Below are positions 1 to 13,394 of a stretch of DNA of 39,990 nucleotides, piece by piece (within the stretch, counting starts at the first letter, position 1; every line of letters begins with the position of its first letter). The notes under the pieces were generated by a model. The model made no database searches and was not told the DNA's origin. It saw only the letters and a program-made list of their open reading frames with translations. This DNA is from Desulfovibrionaceae bacterium (GTDB lineage Bacteria; Desulfobacterota; Desulfovibrionia; Desulfovibrionales; Desulfovibrionaceae): contig JAFGBU010000004.1 in the NCBI GenBank assembly GCA_016932995.1, positions 1-39,990 on the forward strand. Direction: 5' to 3'. A program made the translations under genes and the position numbers.

Positions 1-3378
<3,378 letters not shown>

Positions 3379-3427
3379 TCCGGGTTGAAAAGTCGTTGCC
3401 CTTTGCGGGCGCTTGGGAGATATACTG

Positions 3428-3458
3428 GAGAGGCCCGGTTCGGGCCTCTCTGATTTTT
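3428..3458 (+). terminator. Intrinsic terminator after rpoC
   Basis: A perfect 10-bp stem (GAGAGGCCCG/CGGGCCTCTC, loop GTT) is followed within three bases by five T. It lies 50 bases after the rpoC stop and before the promoter of the rpsL operon. It probably ends the rpoBC transcript, at least in part. Confidence 0.85.
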
Positions 3459-3490
3459 GGGGGCAAGGCCCGCGGGGCCGGCCGGACCCC

Positions 3491-3518
3491 TTGACAAGAC
3501 GGCCTGTTTTGGAATAAC
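3491..3518 (+). promoter_or_regulatory. Predicted sigma70-type promoter for rpsL-rpsG-fusA
   Basis: A perfect TTGACA (3491-3496) is followed after 16 bases by AATAAC (3513-3518), which matches the -10 consensus at four of six positions. The expected start is near 3525, giving a leader of about 40 bases before rpsL. The position just after the rpoC terminator supports a fresh start of transcription here. No experiment supports it. Confidence 0.6.
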
Positions 3519-3564
3519 TGCCTGCCTCTTGCGTCAACATAAAATCGGTAGCTCCGGAGGATCC

Positions 3565-3936
3565 ATGCCGACCATCAACCAGCTGATAAGGAAGCAGCGC
3601 AAGCAGGTGCTAAAGCGCAAGAAGACGCCCGCCCTGCTCGAGTGCCCGCAGAGACGCGGCGTGTGCACCCGCGTCTACACCACGACCCCCAAGAAGCCCA
3701 ACTCGGCCCTGCGCAAGGTCGCCCGCGTGCGCCTGACCAACGGCATCGAGGTCACCGCCTATATCCCGGGCGAGGGCCACAACCTGCAGGAGCACTCGGT
3801 GGTGCTCATCCGCGGCGGCCGGGTCAAGGACCTGCCGGGCGTGCGCTACCACATCATCAGGGGCACCCTGGACACCGCCGGGGTCTCCGATCGCCGCAGG
3901 GGCCGTTCCAAGTACGGGGCCAAGCGGCCCAAGTAG
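3565..3936 (+). CDS. rpsL: 30S ribosomal protein S12
   Basis: S12 sits at the decoding centre of the 30S subunit and helps maintain translational accuracy; it is the classical streptomycin-resistance target. The 123-residue product has the family start [10 protein letters not shown] and the conserved KKPNSALRK and [10 protein letters not shown] segments. The ATG at 3565 is chosen because GGAGG precedes it at good spacing and homologues start here; an in-frame ATG-less extension upstream to 3457 has no homology. It is the first gene of the str block, followed by rpsG after 36 bases. Confidence 0.98.
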   Translation: MPTINQLIRKQRKQVLKRKKTPALLECPQRRGVCTRVYTTTPKKPNSALRKVARVRLTNGIEVTAYIPGEGHNLQEHSVVLIRGGRVKDLPGVRYHIIRGTLDTAGVSDRRRGRSKYGAKRPK

Positions 3937-3972
3937 CCGCAGGATCGGACGCCAAAAGGAGAGTTGTCGAAA

Positions 3973-4443
3973 ATGCCACGCAAAGGACCCGTTTCCAAGA
4001 GGCCGGTTCTTCCGGACCCCGTGTACAGGAGCCGCCTGGCGACCAGGTTCGTCAACAGGCTCATGATCGCGGGCAAGAAGAGCGTAGCCGAGAATATTTT
4101 CTACCAGGCCCTGGCGCGCCTCGGGGAGAAGACCAACGAGGACCCGGTCAAGGCCTTTGAGAAGGCCGTGGACAACGTCAGGCCCCACCTGGAGGTCAAG
4201 TCCAGGCGGGTGGGCGGGGCCACCTACCAGGTGCCCATGGAGGTCCGGCCGGACAGGCAGTTCGCCCTGGCCATCCGCTGGCTCATCTCCTACGCCCGCT
4301 CGCGCGGGGAAAAGGGCATGGTCGCCCGTCTCTCCGGCGAGTTCCTGGACGCCTACAACGGCCGGGGCGGCGCGGTGAAGAAGAGAGAGGACGTCCACAA
4401 GATGGCCGAGGCCAACAAGGCCTTTGCCCATTACCGCTGGTAG
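3973..4443 (+). CDS. rpsG: 30S ribosomal protein S7
   Basis: S7 nucleates assembly of the 30S head and contacts E-site tRNA. The 156-residue product has the usual family length and begins [10 protein letters not shown]. An in-frame TTG three codons earlier (3964) is rejected because the AGGAG Shine-Dalgarno sequence would almost touch it, whereas it is about 11 bases from the ATG at 3973. It lies between rpsL and fusA as in most bacteria. In other bacteria S7 can repress its own operon; no such site is visible here. Confidence 0.98.
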   Translation: MPRKGPVSKRPVLPDPVYRSRLATRFVNRLMIAGKKSVAENIFYQALARLGEKTNEDPVKAFEKAVDNVRPHLEVKSRRVGGATYQVPMEVRPDRQFALAIRWLISYARSRGEKGMVARLSGEFLDAYNGRGGAVKKREDVHKMAEANKAFAHYRW

Positions 4444-4458
4444 TCCCAGGAGTTCGTC

Positions 4459-6531
4459 GTGGCCCGCAAGGTTCCCAGAGACAAGCAGCGCAACATCGGC
4501 ATCATGGCCCACATCGACGCCGGCAAGACCACGACGACCGAGCGCATCCTCTTCTATACCGGCGTGTCCCACAAGATCGGAGAGGTCCACGACGGCCAGG
4601 CGACCATGGACTGGATGATCCAGGAGCAGGAGCGGGGCATAACCATCACCAGCGCCGCGACCCAGTGCTTCTGGAAGGAGTGCCGGATCAGCATCATCGA
4701 CACCCCGGGCCATGTGGACTTCACCATGGAGGTCGAGCGGGCCCTGCGCGTCCTGGACGGGGCCATAGCCGTGTTCGACGCCGTGGCCGGGGTCGAGCCC
4801 CAGTCCGAGACCGTCTGGCGCCAGGCCGACCGCTACCACGTGCCGCGCATCGCCTTTGTCAACAAGATGGACCGGGTGGGCGCGGACTTCGAGCGCTGCG
4901 TGGCCATGATCAGGGGCCGCCTGGGCGCCAAGCCCGTGCCGCTCCAGGTGCCCATCGGCTCGGAGGACAAGTTCTGCGGCATGGTGGACCTGGTCAGGGG
5001 CAAGGCCTTTGTCTACGACAAGTCCGAGAGCCTGGGCGCCGAGTACAGCGTCACCGATATACCCGAGGACATGCGCGAGCGCTGCGCGCTGCTGCGCCAG
5101 GAGCTTCTGGAGGCCGTGTCCGAGGAGGACGAGACCCTGTTGGACAAGTACGTGTCCGGCGAGGAGATCGGCCCCGAGGAGATCATGGCCGGGGTGCGCA
5201 AGGCCACGCTGAAACTGGCCGTCTGCCCGGTGCTCTGCGGCTCGGCGTGCCGCAACAAGGGCGTCCAGCCCCTGCTGGACGCGGTGGTCGACTACCTGCC
5301 CTCGCCCCTGGACGTGAGCGTGATGCAGGCCACGGACCCGCATACCGGCGGGCGCGTGGACTGCCCCTGCGAGGACGACAGGCCCCTGGCCGCCCTGGCC
5401 TTCAAGCTCATGACCGACCCCTTTGTCGGGCACCTGACTTTTTTGCGCATCTACTCGGGCAACATTCAAAGCGGCGCCACCCTGGTCAACGGCGCCAGCG
5501 GCAAGAAAGAGCGCATCGGCCGCCTGCTCAAGATGCACGCCAACAAGCGCGAGGAGATCAAGGAGGCCTACGCCGGGGACATCGTGGCCGCGGTCGGGCT
5601 CAAGACCATGTCCACCGGCGACACCCTGGCCGAGCCCAAGCGGCCCCTGGTCCTGGAGTCCCTGGACATCCCGGAGCCGGTCATCGAGGTGGCCATCGAG
5701 CCCAAGACCAAGGCCGACCGGGACCTGCTCTCCCAGAGCCTGGCCAAGCTGGCCAAGGAGGACCCCTCGTTCCGGGTCAAGGGCGACGAGGAGACCGGCC
5801 AGACCCTGATCGCCGGCATGGGCGAGCTGCACCTGGAGATCATCGTCGACCGCCTGCTTCGGGAGTTCAACGTCAACGCCAATGTCGGCGCGCCCAGGGT
5901 GGCCTACCGGGAGACCATCACCAAAAAGGCCAAGGTCGACGTCAAGCACGCCAAGCAGACCGGCGGCCGCGGCCAATACGGCCACGTGGTCCTGGAGATC
6001 GAGCCCAACCCGGAGAACGGCTACGAGTTCGCGGACGAGATCAAGGGCGGGGCCATCCCCAAGGAGTACATCCCGGCCGTGGACCGGGGCGTCCGGGACG
6101 CGCTCAAGAGCGGGGTTTTGGCCGGGTACCCGGTGGTGGATATGAAGGTCAGGCTGGTGTTCGGCTCGTTCCACGAGGTGGACTCCTCGGAGCAGGCCTT
6201 TTACGTGGCCGGGTCCATGGCCATCAAGGAGGCCTGCTCCAAGGCCGCGCCGGTCCTTCTGGAACCGGTCATGGCCGTGGAGGTGGTCACCCCGGAGGAC
6301 TATCTGGGCGATGTCATGGGCGACCTCAACGGCCGCCGGGGCCGGGTGACCAACCTGGAGGCGCGCATCGGCAGCCAGATAATCAGGGCCCAGGTGCCCC
6401 TGAGCTCCATGTTCGGCTACGCCACGGACCTGCGCTCCAAGACCCAGGGCCGGGCCACGTTCAGCATGCAGTTCGACCACTATGAGCAGGTGCCGGCCGG
6501 GCTGGCCGACGAGCTCATCAAGAGGAAGTGA
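4459..6531 (+). CDS. fusA: Translation elongation factor G
   Basis: EF-G is the GTPase that drives translocation on the ribosome and helps recycle it. The 690-residue protein has the P-loop AHIDAGKT (residues 17-24), the switch motif [11 protein letters not shown], the G3 motif DTPGHVDF and the G4 motif NKMD, followed by domains II to V in full. The start is GTG, 15 bases after the rpsG stop, with CCCAGGAG upstream. It is full length and in the str-operon position, so it is the housekeeping EF-G rather than a divergent paralogue. Confidence 0.98.
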   Translation: MARKVPRDKQRNIGIMAHIDAGKTTTTERILFYTGVSHKIGEVHDGQATMDWMIQEQERGITITSAATQCFWKECRISIIDTPGHVDFTMEVERALRVLDGAIAVFDAVAGVEPQSETVWRQADRYHVPRIAFVNKMDRVGADFERCVAMIRGRLGAKPVPLQVPIGSEDKFCGMVDLVRGKAFVYDKSESLGAEYSVTDIPEDMRERCALLRQELLEAVSEEDETLLDKYVSGEEIGPEEIMAGVRKATLKLAVCPVLCGSACRNKGVQPLLDAVVDYLPSPLDVSVMQATDPHTGGRVDCPCEDDRPLAALAFKLMTDPFVGHLTFLRIYSGNIQSGATLVNGASGKKERIGRLLKMHANKREEIKEAYAGDIVAAVGLKTMSTGDTLAEPKRPLVLESLDIPEPVIEVAIEPKTKADRDLLSQSLAKLAKEDPSFRVKGDEETGQTLIAGMGELHLEIIVDRLLREFNVNANVGAPRVAYRETITKKAKVDVKHAKQTGGRGQYGHVVLEIEPNPENGYEFADEIKGGAIPKEYIPAVDRGVRDALKSGVLAGYPVVDMKVRLVFGSFHEVDSSEQAFYVAGSMAIKEACSKAAPVLLEPVMAVEVVTPEDYLGDVMGDLNGRRGRVTNLEARIGSQIIRAQVPLSSMFGYATDLRSKTQGRATFSMQFDHYEQVPAGLADELIKRK

Positions 6532-6644
6532 GGGCCGGGCCCGCAGGGACGATTTTCCTTGACACAGGGAGTTGACGGAGATTAAGGCTTCGGACCGTTT
6601 GCGGTTCGTCGGGCGTTGCGAGAAATGTTTCAGGAGAAAGCGCT

Positions 6645-6962
6645 ATGGCTTCCATGACCAGCGACAGGATAAGGATAAAGCTCAAGGCTTACGACTACCG
6701 CATACTGGACAAGGCGGTGGGCGAGATCGTGGACACGGCCAGGAACACGGGCGCGGCCATTGCCGGGCCCATCCCCCTGCCCACGGACATGCACCGGACC
6801 ACGGTCAACCGCTCGGTCCACGTGGACAAGAAGTCCAGGGAGCAGTTCGAGCTGCGCATCCACAAGAGGCTCCTGGACATCCTCGAGCCCACTCAGCAGA
6901 CCGTCGACGCCCTGGGCAAATTGTCCCTTCCGGCCGGCGTGGACGTCGAAATTAAGCTTTAG
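6645..6962 (+). CDS. rpsJ: 30S ribosomal protein S10 (NusE)
   Basis: S10 is part of the 30S head and, as NusE, also joins NusB and NusG in antitermination and transcription-translation coupling. The 105-residue product contains the family segments [17 protein letters not shown] and VDIEIKL-like end. The ATG at 6645 follows CAGGAGAAAG. A second ATG three codons later is possible. It opens the S10 block after a 113-base gap in which I see no clear promoter or leader hairpin. Confidence 0.97.
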   Translation: MASMTSDRIRIKLKAYDYRILDKAVGEIVDTARNTGAAIAGPIPLPTDMHRTTVNRSVHVDKKSREQFELRIHKRLLDILEPTQQTVDALGKLSLPAGVDVEIKL

Positions 6963-6970
6963 GGGGTATC

Positions 6971-7603
6971 ATGGCCAAAACCCTTGGAATACTTGGAAAG
7001 AAGCTGGGCATGACCCGGATATTCAATCACGACGGCAGCATCCTGCCGGTCACCGTGGTTTCGGCCGGCCCCTGTCCGATCATGCAGGTCAAGACCGTGG
7101 ACAAGGAGGGCTACAACGCCCTGCAACTGGGTTTCGACGAGGTCCCGGAGCGCAAGCTCAACAAGCCGGCCAAGGGGCACCAGTCCAAGGCGGGCAAGGG
7201 CCTTTTCCGCCACCTCAGGGAGCTTCCCCTGGAGGCCGTGGACGGCTACGAGGTCGGCCAGGAGCTCACCGTGGGCATGTTCGCCCGCGGCGAGAAGGTC
7301 AAGGTCACGGGCAGGAGCAAGGGCAAGGGCTTCCAGGGGGTCATGAAGCGTTGGAACTTCAAGGGCATGTGCGCCTCGCACGGGGCCGAGAAGGTCCACC
7401 GCTCCCCGGGCTCCGTCGGCAGCTGCACCATGCCCTCCAAGGTCTTCAAGGGCAAGAAGATGGCCGGGCACATGGGCGACAGGAGGGTGACCTACTCCAG
7501 CGCCGAGGTGGTCGACGTCAGGCCCGAGGAGAACATCATTCTCATAAAGGGACAGGTCCCCGGCCCCAAGAACGGGTTGGTCGTGATCCGCAAGGCAAGT
7601 TAG
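6971..7603 (+). CDS. rplC: 50S ribosomal protein L3
   Basis: L3 is a primary 23S rRNA binding protein whose extended loop reaches the peptidyl-transferase centre. The 210-residue product starts [18 protein letters not shown], a bacterial L3 hallmark, and has the conserved glycine-rich [10 protein letters not shown] segment and the nearby MKRW/HG region. It lies 8 bases after rpsJ, with AGGGGG before the ATG. Confidence 0.98.
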   Translation: MAKTLGILGKKLGMTRIFNHDGSILPVTVVSAGPCPIMQVKTVDKEGYNALQLGFDEVPERKLNKPAKGHQSKAGKGLFRHLRELPLEAVDGYEVGQELTVGMFARGEKVKVTGRSKGKGFQGVMKRWNFKGMCASHGAEKVHRSPGSVGSCTMPSKVFKGKKMAGHMGDRRVTYSSAEVVDVRPEENIILIKGQVPGPKNGLVVIRKAS

Positions 7604-7614
7604 GGGGAGCAGTC

Positions 7615-8235
7615 ATGGCTACGGTCAGCATATTCGATCAGCAGAAGAACGAGGTCGGCAACATGGACCTCGCCCCGGACGTTTTCGAGGTCGAGGTCCG
7701 GCCCGAGATACTGCACCTGGCCGTGCGCGCCCAGCTGGCCGCCAAGAGGGCCGGCACGCACTCGACCAAGACCCGGAACACGGTGCGCGGCGGCGGGCGC
7801 AAGCCCTGGCGCCAGAAGGGCACGGGCCGGGCCAGGGCGGGCTCCACGCGCTCGCCCCTGTGGCGGGGCGGGGCGGTGACCTTCGGCCCCCAGCCCAGGG
7901 ACTACGAGTTCAAGGTCAACAGGAAGGTCCGCAGGTTGGCCCTGAAGATGGCCCTGTCCTCGCGCCTTTCCGAGAACCGGCTGATGATCTTGAGCGGCAT
8001 CGATCTGCCCGAGATTAAAACCAAGGATTTCATTCGGGTGGCCAAGGACCTCGGGCTCGGAAAGACCTTGATTGTTTTCAAGGATGCTGCTAACTCTCTC
8101 CTCCTTTCGGCGAGGAATGTCCCCGGCATCAAGCTCTTGAGCGCTGACAAGCTGAACGTATACGACATCCTGCATTATCCTCAACTGGTGATGCTCGAGG
8201 GAGCCGCCCGGGACGTGCAGGAGAGGTTGAAATAG
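7615..8235 (+). CDS. rplD: 50S ribosomal protein L4
   Basis: L4 binds 23S rRNA early in assembly, and its loop lines the exit tunnel near the macrolide site. The 206-residue product has the conserved basic loop with GGGRKPWRQKGTGRARAG and the globular C-terminal domain. The ATG at 7615 has GGGGGAGC upstream; the frame is open far upstream only because of base composition. In E. coli L4 represses the S10 operon, but no leader for that is recognisable here. Confidence 0.98.
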   Translation: MATVSIFDQQKNEVGNMDLAPDVFEVEVRPEILHLAVRAQLAAKRAGTHSTKTRNTVRGGGRKPWRQKGTGRARAGSTRSPLWRGGAVTFGPQPRDYEFKVNRKVRRLALKMALSSRLSENRLMILSGIDLPEIKTKDFIRVAKDLGLGKTLIVFKDAANSLLLSARNVPGIKLLSADKLNVYDILHYPQLVMLEGAARDVQERLK

Positions 8236-8237
8236 CC

Positions 8238-8528
8238 ATGGACTACACCCAGGTTTTGCTCAGACCGCTGATCTCCGAAAAGGCCAGCATGGCCAAGGAG
8301 CAGTCGAATCAGGTCTGTTTTTACGTCCACCCCGAGGCCAACAAGATCGAGGTCAAGAAGGCCGTGGAAAGGGCCTTCGGGGTTACGGTGCGCTCGGTGA
8401 ACATCGTCAGGAAGAGGCCCGTGAACCGCATGCGCTCCGGCCGCGTGGTCGGCAGGCAGTCCGGGTACAAGAAGGCCTTTGTGAAGCTCACCGAGGGCGA
8501 CAAGATAGAGTTCTTCGAGGGAGTCTAA
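8238..8528 (+). CDS. rplW: 50S ribosomal protein L23
   Basis: L23 lies beside the exit tunnel and is the docking site for trigger factor and SRP. The 96-residue product begins [16 protein letters not shown], the usual L23 opening, and contains the conserved VNIVRKRP-type strand. It is separated by 2 bases from rplD and 1 base from rplB, so translational coupling is likely. Confidence 0.97.
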   Translation: MDYTQVLLRPLISEKASMAKEQSNQVCFYVHPEANKIEVKKAVERAFGVTVRSVNIVRKRPVNRMRSGRVVGRQSGYKKAFVKLTEGDKIEFFEGV

Positions 8529-8529
8529 G

Positions 8530-9360
8530 ATGTCCATCCGCAAGCTGAAACCCACGTCTCCGGGACGCCGCTTCCAGACCGTGTCCTCGTTTAAGGACAT
8601 CACCCGCGCCGAGCCCGAGAAGTCCCTGACCTGCGGCCTGAGCAAGAAGGCCGGCCGGAACTGCAACGGCCGGGTGACCAGCAGGCGCCGCGGCGGCGGA
8701 CACAAGAGGCTCTATCGGATAGTGGACTTCAAGCGCGACAAGGTCGGGGTCCCGGGCAGGGTGGCTGAGGTCGAGTACGACCCCAACCGCAGCGCGCGCA
8801 TCGCCCTTCTGCACTACGCCGACGGCGAGAAGCGCTACATCCTCGCGCCCGTGGGCCTTTCCGTGGGCGACGTGGTCATGGCCGGGGAGGGCGCGGACAT
8901 CAAGCCCGGCAACGCCATGGGCCTGAAGGGCATCCCCGTGGGCACCGTGGTCCACAACATAGAGCTCGAGCCCGGCCGGGGCGGCAGGTTCTGCCGGGCC
9001 GCGGGCACCTACGCCCAGCTCATCGCCAAGGAGGGCAAGTACGCCCTGCTCAGGCTGCCCTCGGGCGAGGTGCGCAAGGTCCTGGCCGCCTGCGCCGCCA
9101 CCGTGGGCCAGGTGGGCAACATCCATCACGAGAAGATTTCCATTGGCAAGGCCGGGCGCAAACGCTGGCTCGGACGCCGGCCCAAGGTCAGGGGCGTGGC
9201 CATGAACCCCATAGACCACCCCCTCGGCGGCGGCGAGGGCAAGAGCTCCGGCGGCAGGCATCCGTGCACGCCCTGGGGCAAGCCCACCAAGGGCTACAAG
9301 ACCCGGGACCGGAAAAAGTCCTCATCCAAGCTCATAGTCAAGCGCCGCGGCCAGAAGTAG
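8530..9360 (+). CDS. rplB: 50S ribosomal protein L2
   Basis: L2 is needed for subunit association and for assembly of the peptidyl-transferase centre. The 276-residue product has the N-terminal KPTSPGRR segment, the RNA-binding [10 protein letters not shown] stretch and the conserved C-terminal [16 protein letters not shown] region with its functional His. Length and motifs are all normal. Confidence 0.99.
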   Translation: MSIRKLKPTSPGRRFQTVSSFKDITRAEPEKSLTCGLSKKAGRNCNGRVTSRRRGGGHKRLYRIVDFKRDKVGVPGRVAEVEYDPNRSARIALLHYADGEKRYILAPVGLSVGDVVMAGEGADIKPGNAMGLKGIPVGTVVHNIELEPGRGGRFCRAAGTYAQLIAKEGKYALLRLPSGEVRKVLAACAATVGQVGNIHHEKISIGKAGRKRWLGRRPKVRGVAMNPIDHPLGGGEGKSSGGRHPCTPWGKPTKGYKTRDRKKSSSKLIVKRRGQK

Positions 9361-9369
9361 GAGTACAGC

Positions 9370-9648
9370 ATGCCGAGATCGTTGAAAAAAGGGCCTTTCG
9401 TGGACCGCCACCTGCTGAGCAAGGTCCAGGTCGCCAACGAGAACAAGGACCGCCGGGTGATCAAGACCTGGTCCAGGCGTTCCACGGTGATTCCGGACAT
9501 GGTCGGCATGACCTTCGCCGTGCACAACGGCCGCAAGTTCATCCCCGTGTTCGTGACCGAGAACATGGTCGGGCACAAGCTCGGAGAGTTCGCGCCCACC
9601 CGGACCTATTTCGGGCACGCCGCGGACAGAAAGTCCAAGGCCCGCTAA
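9370..9648 (+). CDS. rpsS: 30S ribosomal protein S19
   Basis: S19 forms a complex with S13 in the head of the 30S subunit near the A-site tRNA. The 92-residue product has the diagnostic start [12 protein letters not shown] and the conserved HNGRKFIPV and GEFAPTR segments. It follows rplB after 9 bases in the S10 block. Confidence 0.98.
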   Translation: MPRSLKKGPFVDRHLLSKVQVANENKDRRVIKTWSRRSTVIPDMVGMTFAVHNGRKFIPVFVTENMVGHKLGEFAPTRTYFGHAADRKSKAR

Positions 9649-9663
9649 GGGCAGGGAGTGTCG

Positions 9664-9996
9664 ATGAAAGCCAGAGCAGTCGCCAAGTTCATGCGCGTCT
9701 CGCCGTTCAAGGCGCGCCTGGTGGCCAACAATATAAAGGGTAAGGCCGTGGAGGATGCCTTGAACATCCTGCGCTTCACCCCCAAGAAGTCGGCCAAGGT
9801 CATCAGTCAGGTCCTTTTTTCGGCCATCGCCAACGCCGAGCAGATTCCCGGCGTGGACGTGGACACCCTGGTCGTGGACCGGGTGGTCGTGGACGAGGGC
9901 CCGACCTGGAAGCGCATCCAGCCCAGGGCAATGGGCCGGGCCTACCGCATACGCAAGCGTACCAGCCACATCACGGTTGTAGTCAAGGAATCTTAG
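9664..9996 (+). CDS. rplV: 50S ribosomal protein L22
   Basis: L22 contacts all domains of 23S rRNA, and its beta-hairpin lines the exit tunnel. The product is 110 residues from the ATG at 9664. I prefer this start because GGGAG lies 5 bases before it; an in-frame GTG two codons upstream (9658) overlaps that Shine-Dalgarno sequence. Conserved features are the [12 protein letters not shown]-like start and the C-terminal hairpin segment [14 protein letters not shown]. Confidence 0.96.
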   Translation: MKARAVAKFMRVSPFKARLVANNIKGKAVEDALNILRFTPKKSAKVISQVLFSAIANAEQIPGVDVDTLVVDRVVVDEGPTWKRIQPRAMGRAYRIRKRTSHITVVVKES

Positions 9997-10006
9997 GGAC
10001 ACAGGT

Positions 10007-10645
10007 ATGGGCCAAAAAGTACATCCATATGGATTCAGGTTGGGGTACAACAAGAACTGGCTGTCGCGCTGGTACAGCAAGAAGGACTACCCCGCGAACG
10101 TCTTTGAGGACGACCAGCTGCGCAAGTTCATCAAGGACAAGCTCTATCAGGCCGGCGTGGCCAGGATCGAGATCGAGCGCGCCGGGGGCAAGGTCCGGCT
10201 CATCGTCCAGACCGCGCGTCCGGGGATCGTCATCGGCCGCAAGGGCGCGGAGATAGAGAAGCTGCGCGAGGAGCTCAAGAGGAAGTTCAACAAGGATTTC
10301 ACCATCGAGGTCAACGAGATCAGGCGGCCCGAGGTCGAGGCCCAGCTGGTGGCCGAGAACATCGCCCTGCAGCTCGAGCGCCGGGTGGCCTTCCGCAGGG
10401 CCATGAAGCGCACGGTCCAGCTGTCCCGCAAGTTCGGGGCCGAGGGCATCAAGGTCTCCTGCGCCGGCCGGCTGGCCGGGGCCGAGATCGCCCGCTCGGA
10501 GTGGTACCGCGACGGCCGCGTGCCCCTGCACACCCTGCGCGCGGACATCGACTACGGCTACGCCGTGGCCCGGACCACCTACGGGGTCATCGGGGTCAAG
10601 GTCTGGATATTCAAGGGTGAGATACTCGACGAGGTGCAACAGTAA
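10007..10645 (+). CDS. rpsC: 30S ribosomal protein S3
   Basis: S3 helps form the mRNA entry channel and has helicase-like and decoding roles. The 212-residue product starts [13 protein letters not shown] and carries a type II KH domain (around residues 39-107, with [11 protein letters not shown]) and the C-terminal domain ending at GEILDE. The stop and the rplP start overlap by one base (TAATG). Confidence 0.98.
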   Translation: MGQKVHPYGFRLGYNKNWLSRWYSKKDYPANVFEDDQLRKFIKDKLYQAGVARIEIERAGGKVRLIVQTARPGIVIGRKGAEIEKLREELKRKFNKDFTIEVNEIRRPEVEAQLVAENIALQLERRVAFRRAMKRTVQLSRKFGAEGIKVSCAGRLAGAEIARSEWYRDGRVPLHTLRADIDYGYAVARTTYGVIGVKVWIFKGEILDEVQQ

Positions 10646-11061
10646 TGCTCGCTCCCAAGAAACTCAAATTCCGCAAGCGCCAGAAGGGCCGCATCAAGGG
10701 CAAGGCCCAGCGCGGCAGCAGCATCGCCTTCGGCGACATAGGCATCAAGAGCCTCGAGCACGGCAAGCTCAGCAGCCAGCAGATCGAGTCCGCCCGCGTG
10801 GCCATCATGCGCCACATCAAGCGCGGCGGAAAGGTCTGGATCCGCGTGTTCCCGGACGTGCCCGTGACCAAGAAGCCGGCCGAGGTGCGCATGGGCAAGG
10901 GCAAGGGCTCGCCCGAGGGCTGGTGCGCCCCGGTCAAGCCCGGCCGCATCCTCTACGAGGTCAAGGGCGTGGATATCAAGCTGGCCAAGGAGGCCCTCAG
11001 CCGGGCGTCCTACAAGCTGCCGGTCAAGACGGCCATCGTGGTCAAGGAGGGCCTGTCATGA
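10645..11061 (+). CDS. rplP: 50S ribosomal protein L16
   Basis: L16 organises the A-site region of the peptidyl-transferase centre. The 138-residue product starts [16 protein letters not shown] and has the conserved [10 protein letters not shown] and [11 protein letters not shown] segments. Its ATG shares a base with the rpsC stop, and its own stop overlaps the rpmC start (ATGA), so this trio is probably translationally coupled. Confidence 0.98.
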   Translation: MLAPKKLKFRKRQKGRIKGKAQRGSSIAFGDIGIKSLEHGKLSSQQIESARVAIMRHIKRGGKVWIRVFPDVPVTKKPAEVRMGKGKGSPEGWCAPVKPGRILYEVKGVDIKLAKEALSRASYKLPVKTAIVVKEGLS

Positions 11062-11249
11062 CCGGCAAGGAGCTTCGCGCCCTCAACGACGCCCAGCTGG
11101 CCGAGAAGTTGGCCGAGTTCAGGAGGGAACTGTTCAACCTCCGCTTCCAGCACGCCACCGCGCAGCTGGAGAACACCCAGCGCATCCCGGAGGCCAAGAG
11201 GACCGTGGCGCGCATTCTGACCGTTCAGCGCGAGAGACAGGGGGCTTAG
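11058..11249 (+). CDS. rpmC: 50S ribosomal protein L29
   Basis: L29 is a small two-helix protein near the exit tunnel that contributes to the SRP and trigger-factor docking area. The 63-residue product contains the family pattern [12 protein letters not shown]-like (here [14 protein letters not shown]) and the closing [11 protein letters not shown]-like helix. The ATG overlaps the rplP stop by 4 bases with GGAGGG upstream. Confidence 0.97.
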   Translation: MTGKELRALNDAQLAEKLAEFRRELFNLRFQHATAQLENTQRIPEAKRTVARILTVQRERQGA

Positions 11250-11252
11250 GCT

Positions 11253-11519
11253 ATGGCCGAGTTGAAGTACACAGGCAACAGGCGCGTGCTCAGCGGAGTG
11301 GTCGTCAGCGACAAGGGCGACAAGACCATCGTGGTCAGGGTCGAGACCCTGATCAAGCACCCGCTGTTCAAGAAATACATCCGCCGCAGGAAGAAGTTCA
11401 TGGCCCATGATCCGGCCAACGAGTGCTCCCGCGGCGACAAGGTGCAGATCGTGGAGTCCAGGCCCATGAGCCGCCGCAAGCGGTGGGCTCTGGTCAAGGT
11501 CATCGAGAAGGCAGCGTAG
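11253..11519 (+). CDS. rpsQ: 30S ribosomal protein S17
   Basis: S17 is a primary 16S rRNA binding protein in the 30S body with an OB fold. The 88-residue product has the typical [14 protein letters not shown] strand and the [14 protein letters not shown] loop. It follows rpmC after 3 bases and ends the S10 block. Confidence 0.97.
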   Translation: MAELKYTGNRRVLSGVVVSDKGDKTIVVRVETLIKHPLFKKYIRRRKKFMAHDPANECSRGDKVQIVESRPMSRRKRWALVKVIEKAA

Positions 11520-11530
11520 GGTAAAAGACC

Positions 11531-11899
11531 ATGATCCAGGTTGAATCCAAGCTCGACGTGGCGGACAACTCCGGGGCCAAGAAGGTTTCCTGCATCAAGG
11601 TCCTCGGCGGTTCCAGGCGCAGATACGCGAGCGTAGGCGACATCATCGTCGTTTCCGTGAAAGAGGCCATGCCCCACTCCAAGGTCAAGAAGGGGGCGGT
11701 CATGAAGGCCGTGGTGGTGCGGACCAAGAAGGAGATCGGCCGTCCGGACGGTTCCTTCATCCGTTTCGACAACAACTCCGCGGTCCTTCTGAACAATCAG
11801 CTCGAGCCCGTGGGCACCCGCATCTTCGGGCCCGTGGCCAGGGAGCTCCGCCAGCGGAACTTCATGAAGATCGTCTCCCTGGCGCCCGAGGTTCTGTAG
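11531..11899 (+). CDS. rplN: 50S ribosomal protein L14
   Basis: L14 forms an inter-subunit bridge and is the binding site of the silencing factor RsfS. The 122-residue product begins [18 protein letters not shown] and ends with the usual [17 protein letters not shown] pattern. It starts the spc block 11 bases after rpsQ with no visible promoter or terminator between the blocks. Confidence 0.98.
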   Translation: MIQVESKLDVADNSGAKKVSCIKVLGGSRRRYASVGDIIVVSVKEAMPHSKVKKGAVMKAVVVRTKKEIGRPDGSFIRFDNNSAVLLNNQLEPVGTRIFGPVARELRQRNFMKIVSLAPEVL

Positions 11900-11909
11900 G
11901 GGGTTGGCC

Positions 11910-12236
11910 ATGAAAGACAAGTACAAGATACGCAAGGACGACAAGGTCATGGTCATGGCCGGCAAGGACAAGGGCAAGATCGGCAAGATCCTCAAGGTGA
12001 TCAAGAAGAAGGACCAGGTTCTGGTGGAGAACGTGAACAAGATCAAGCGCCACACCAAGGCCAATCCGTACGCCAATCAGCCCGGCGGGATCGTGGAAAA
12101 GGAGTCCCCGGTGCACGTCTCCAACGTCCAGGTCGTGTGCGGCTCCTGCGCCAAGCCGACCCGCGTGGGGCTCCGGCTGACCAAGGACGGCAAGAAAGTC
12201 CGCTTTTGTAGGAAATGCAACGAGACCATCGATTAG
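11910..12236 (+). CDS. rplX: 50S ribosomal protein L24
   Basis: L24 is an assembly initiator that binds the 5' end of 23S rRNA near the exit tunnel. The 108-residue product has the KOW motif near residues 9-35 ([17 protein letters not shown]). Its C-terminal half has two CX2C pairs (CGSC and CRKC), suggesting a small metal-binding knuckle. The ATG at 11910 is preferred over an in-frame TTG at 11904 because AGGGGG lies 6 bases before the ATG. Confidence 0.96.
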   Translation: MKDKYKIRKDDKVMVMAGKDKGKIGKILKVIKKKDQVLVENVNKIKRHTKANPYANQPGGIVEKESPVHVSNVQVVCGSCAKPTRVGLRLTKDGKKVRFCRKCNETID

Positions 12237-12244
12237 GTGCGACC

Positions 12245-12784
12245 ATGACACGGATGGAAAATACATACGCCGACAAGGTCGCCCCCGCCCTGGTGAAGGA
12301 GTTCGGGTACAAGAGCCCCATGGAGATCCCGAGGCTCGACAAGATATCCCTGAACATCGGCATCGGCGAGGGCAGCCAGAACAACAAGCTCATCGAGGAC
12401 GCGGTCGAGGAGCTGACCCTGATCGCGGGCCAGCGGGCCGTGGTGACCAGGGCCAAGAAGTCCATCGCGGCCTTCAAGCTGCGCACCGGCATGTCCGTGG
12501 GCTGCCGGGTGACCCTCAGGCGCGAGCGCATGTGGGACTTCTACGACAAGCTCGTGAGCTTCGCCCTGCCCCGGGTGCGCGACTTCCGGGGCGTGCCGGA
12601 CCGCGGCTTCGACGGCCGGGGCAACTTCACCCTGGGGCTCAAGGAGCACACCATCTTTCCCGAGCTGGACATCGACAAGGTCGAGCGGGTCAAGGGCATG
12701 AACGTGACCATCGCCACCAGCGCCCGGACCGACAAGGAAGGCAAGATGCTCTTGGAACTCTTGGGCATGCCCTTCAAAAAGTAG
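12245..12784 (+). CDS. rplE: 50S ribosomal protein L5
   Basis: L5 belongs to the central protuberance and binds 5S rRNA with L18 and L25. The 179-residue product has the standard length and conserved segments such as [28 protein letters not shown] and RGMNVTIAT-like near the C-terminus (here [11 protein letters not shown]). The start is ATG 12245; an open frame upstream to 12215 overlaps rplX and lacks similarity. Confidence 0.98.
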   Translation: MTRMENTYADKVAPALVKEFGYKSPMEIPRLDKISLNIGIGEGSQNNKLIEDAVEELTLIAGQRAVVTRAKKSIAAFKLRTGMSVGCRVTLRRERMWDFYDKLVSFALPRVRDFRGVPDRGFDGRGNFTLGLKEHTIFPELDIDKVERVKGMNVTIATSARTDKEGKMLLELLGMPFKK

Positions 12785-12797
12785 GAGGAAGTTAGGT

Positions 12798-12983
12798 TTG
12801 GCCAGGACAAGCTTGCGGGTCAAGGCCCGCCGCAAACCCAAATTCAAGGTTCGCGCATACAACCGTTGCCCGATCTGCGGGCGTTCCCGGGCTTTTTTGC
12901 GCAGGTACGGCGTCTGCCGCATCTGTTTCAGGAACAAGGCCCTGGCCGGCGAGCTCCCCGGCGTGCGCAAGGCGAGCTGGTAA
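12798..12983 (+). CDS. rpsZ: 30S ribosomal protein S14, zinc type
   Basis: This is the short zinc-binding form of S14, a protein of the 30S head. The 61-residue product has four cysteines in CX2C...CX2C arrangement (Cys 24, 27, 40, 43). The start is TTG at 12798, preceded by TAGGAGGAAG; no ATG is available in frame and homologues begin MA(K/R). The longer zinc-free S14 form is not present in this window. Confidence 0.97.
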   Translation: MARTSLRVKARRKPKFKVRAYNRCPICGRSRAFLRRYGVCRICFRNKALAGELPGVRKASW

Positions 12984-12998
12984 TACAAGGAGTGGAAA

Positions 12999-13382
12999 AT
13001 GGCAGTTGTTGATCCCATTGCGGACATGCTCACCCGCATCCGGAACGCCTACGGCGCCTTTCACAAGTCCGTTATGGTCCCGGACTCCAGGATGAAGCAG
13101 GCCATCGCCGGCATCCTCAAGGACGAGGGGTACATCTCCGACTTTTCTGTGGACGGCCGGGAGTTGAACATCCTTTTGAAGTACTTCGAGGGCAAGCCGC
13201 TCATCTCCGGGCTCAAAAAGGTCAGCACGCCCGGCCGGCGCGCCTATGTCGGGGTCGAGGACATCCCCAAGGTGCAGAACGGCCTGGGCATCTGCATCCT
13301 GTCGACCTCCAGGGGCGTGCTTACGGGCGGCGCCGCGGTCAAGGACAAGGTGGGCGGCGAAATCCTGTGCGAAATCTGGTAA
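12999..13382 (+). CDS. rpsH: 30S ribosomal protein S8
   Basis: S8 binds the central domain of 16S rRNA and is an assembly organiser. The 127-residue product has the usual N-terminal DPIADMLTRIRNA segment and the C-terminal RNA-binding GVLTGGAA...GGEILCEIW end. In E. coli S8 represses the spc operon; no equivalent mRNA site is evident to me here. Confidence 0.98.
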   Translation: MAVVDPIADMLTRIRNAYGAFHKSVMVPDSRMKQAIAGILKDEGYISDFSVDGRELNILLKYFEGKPLISGLKKVSTPGRRAYVGVEDIPKVQNGLGICILSTSRGVLTGGAAVKDKVGGEILCEIW

Positions 13383-13394
13383 CGAGGTCCGGAA

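Noticed and set aside
3396-3426. A promoter-like pair TTGCCC and TATACT just after rpoC
   Set aside because: Its transcript would begin inside the terminator hairpin, so it could not feed rpsL effectively; the later TTGACA pair fits better.
3610-6480. A 956-codon open frame on the minus strand opposite rpsL, rpsG and fusA
   Set aside because: It is a by-product of GC-rich third codon positions. It lies wholly against highly conserved genes, and its translation is low-complexity with no recognisable domain.
6532-6644. A possible S10 leader or promoter between fusA and rpsJ (TTGACA at 6559)
   Set aside because: The -35 is perfect, but no acceptable -10 lies at normal spacing, and I find no convincing leader hairpin.
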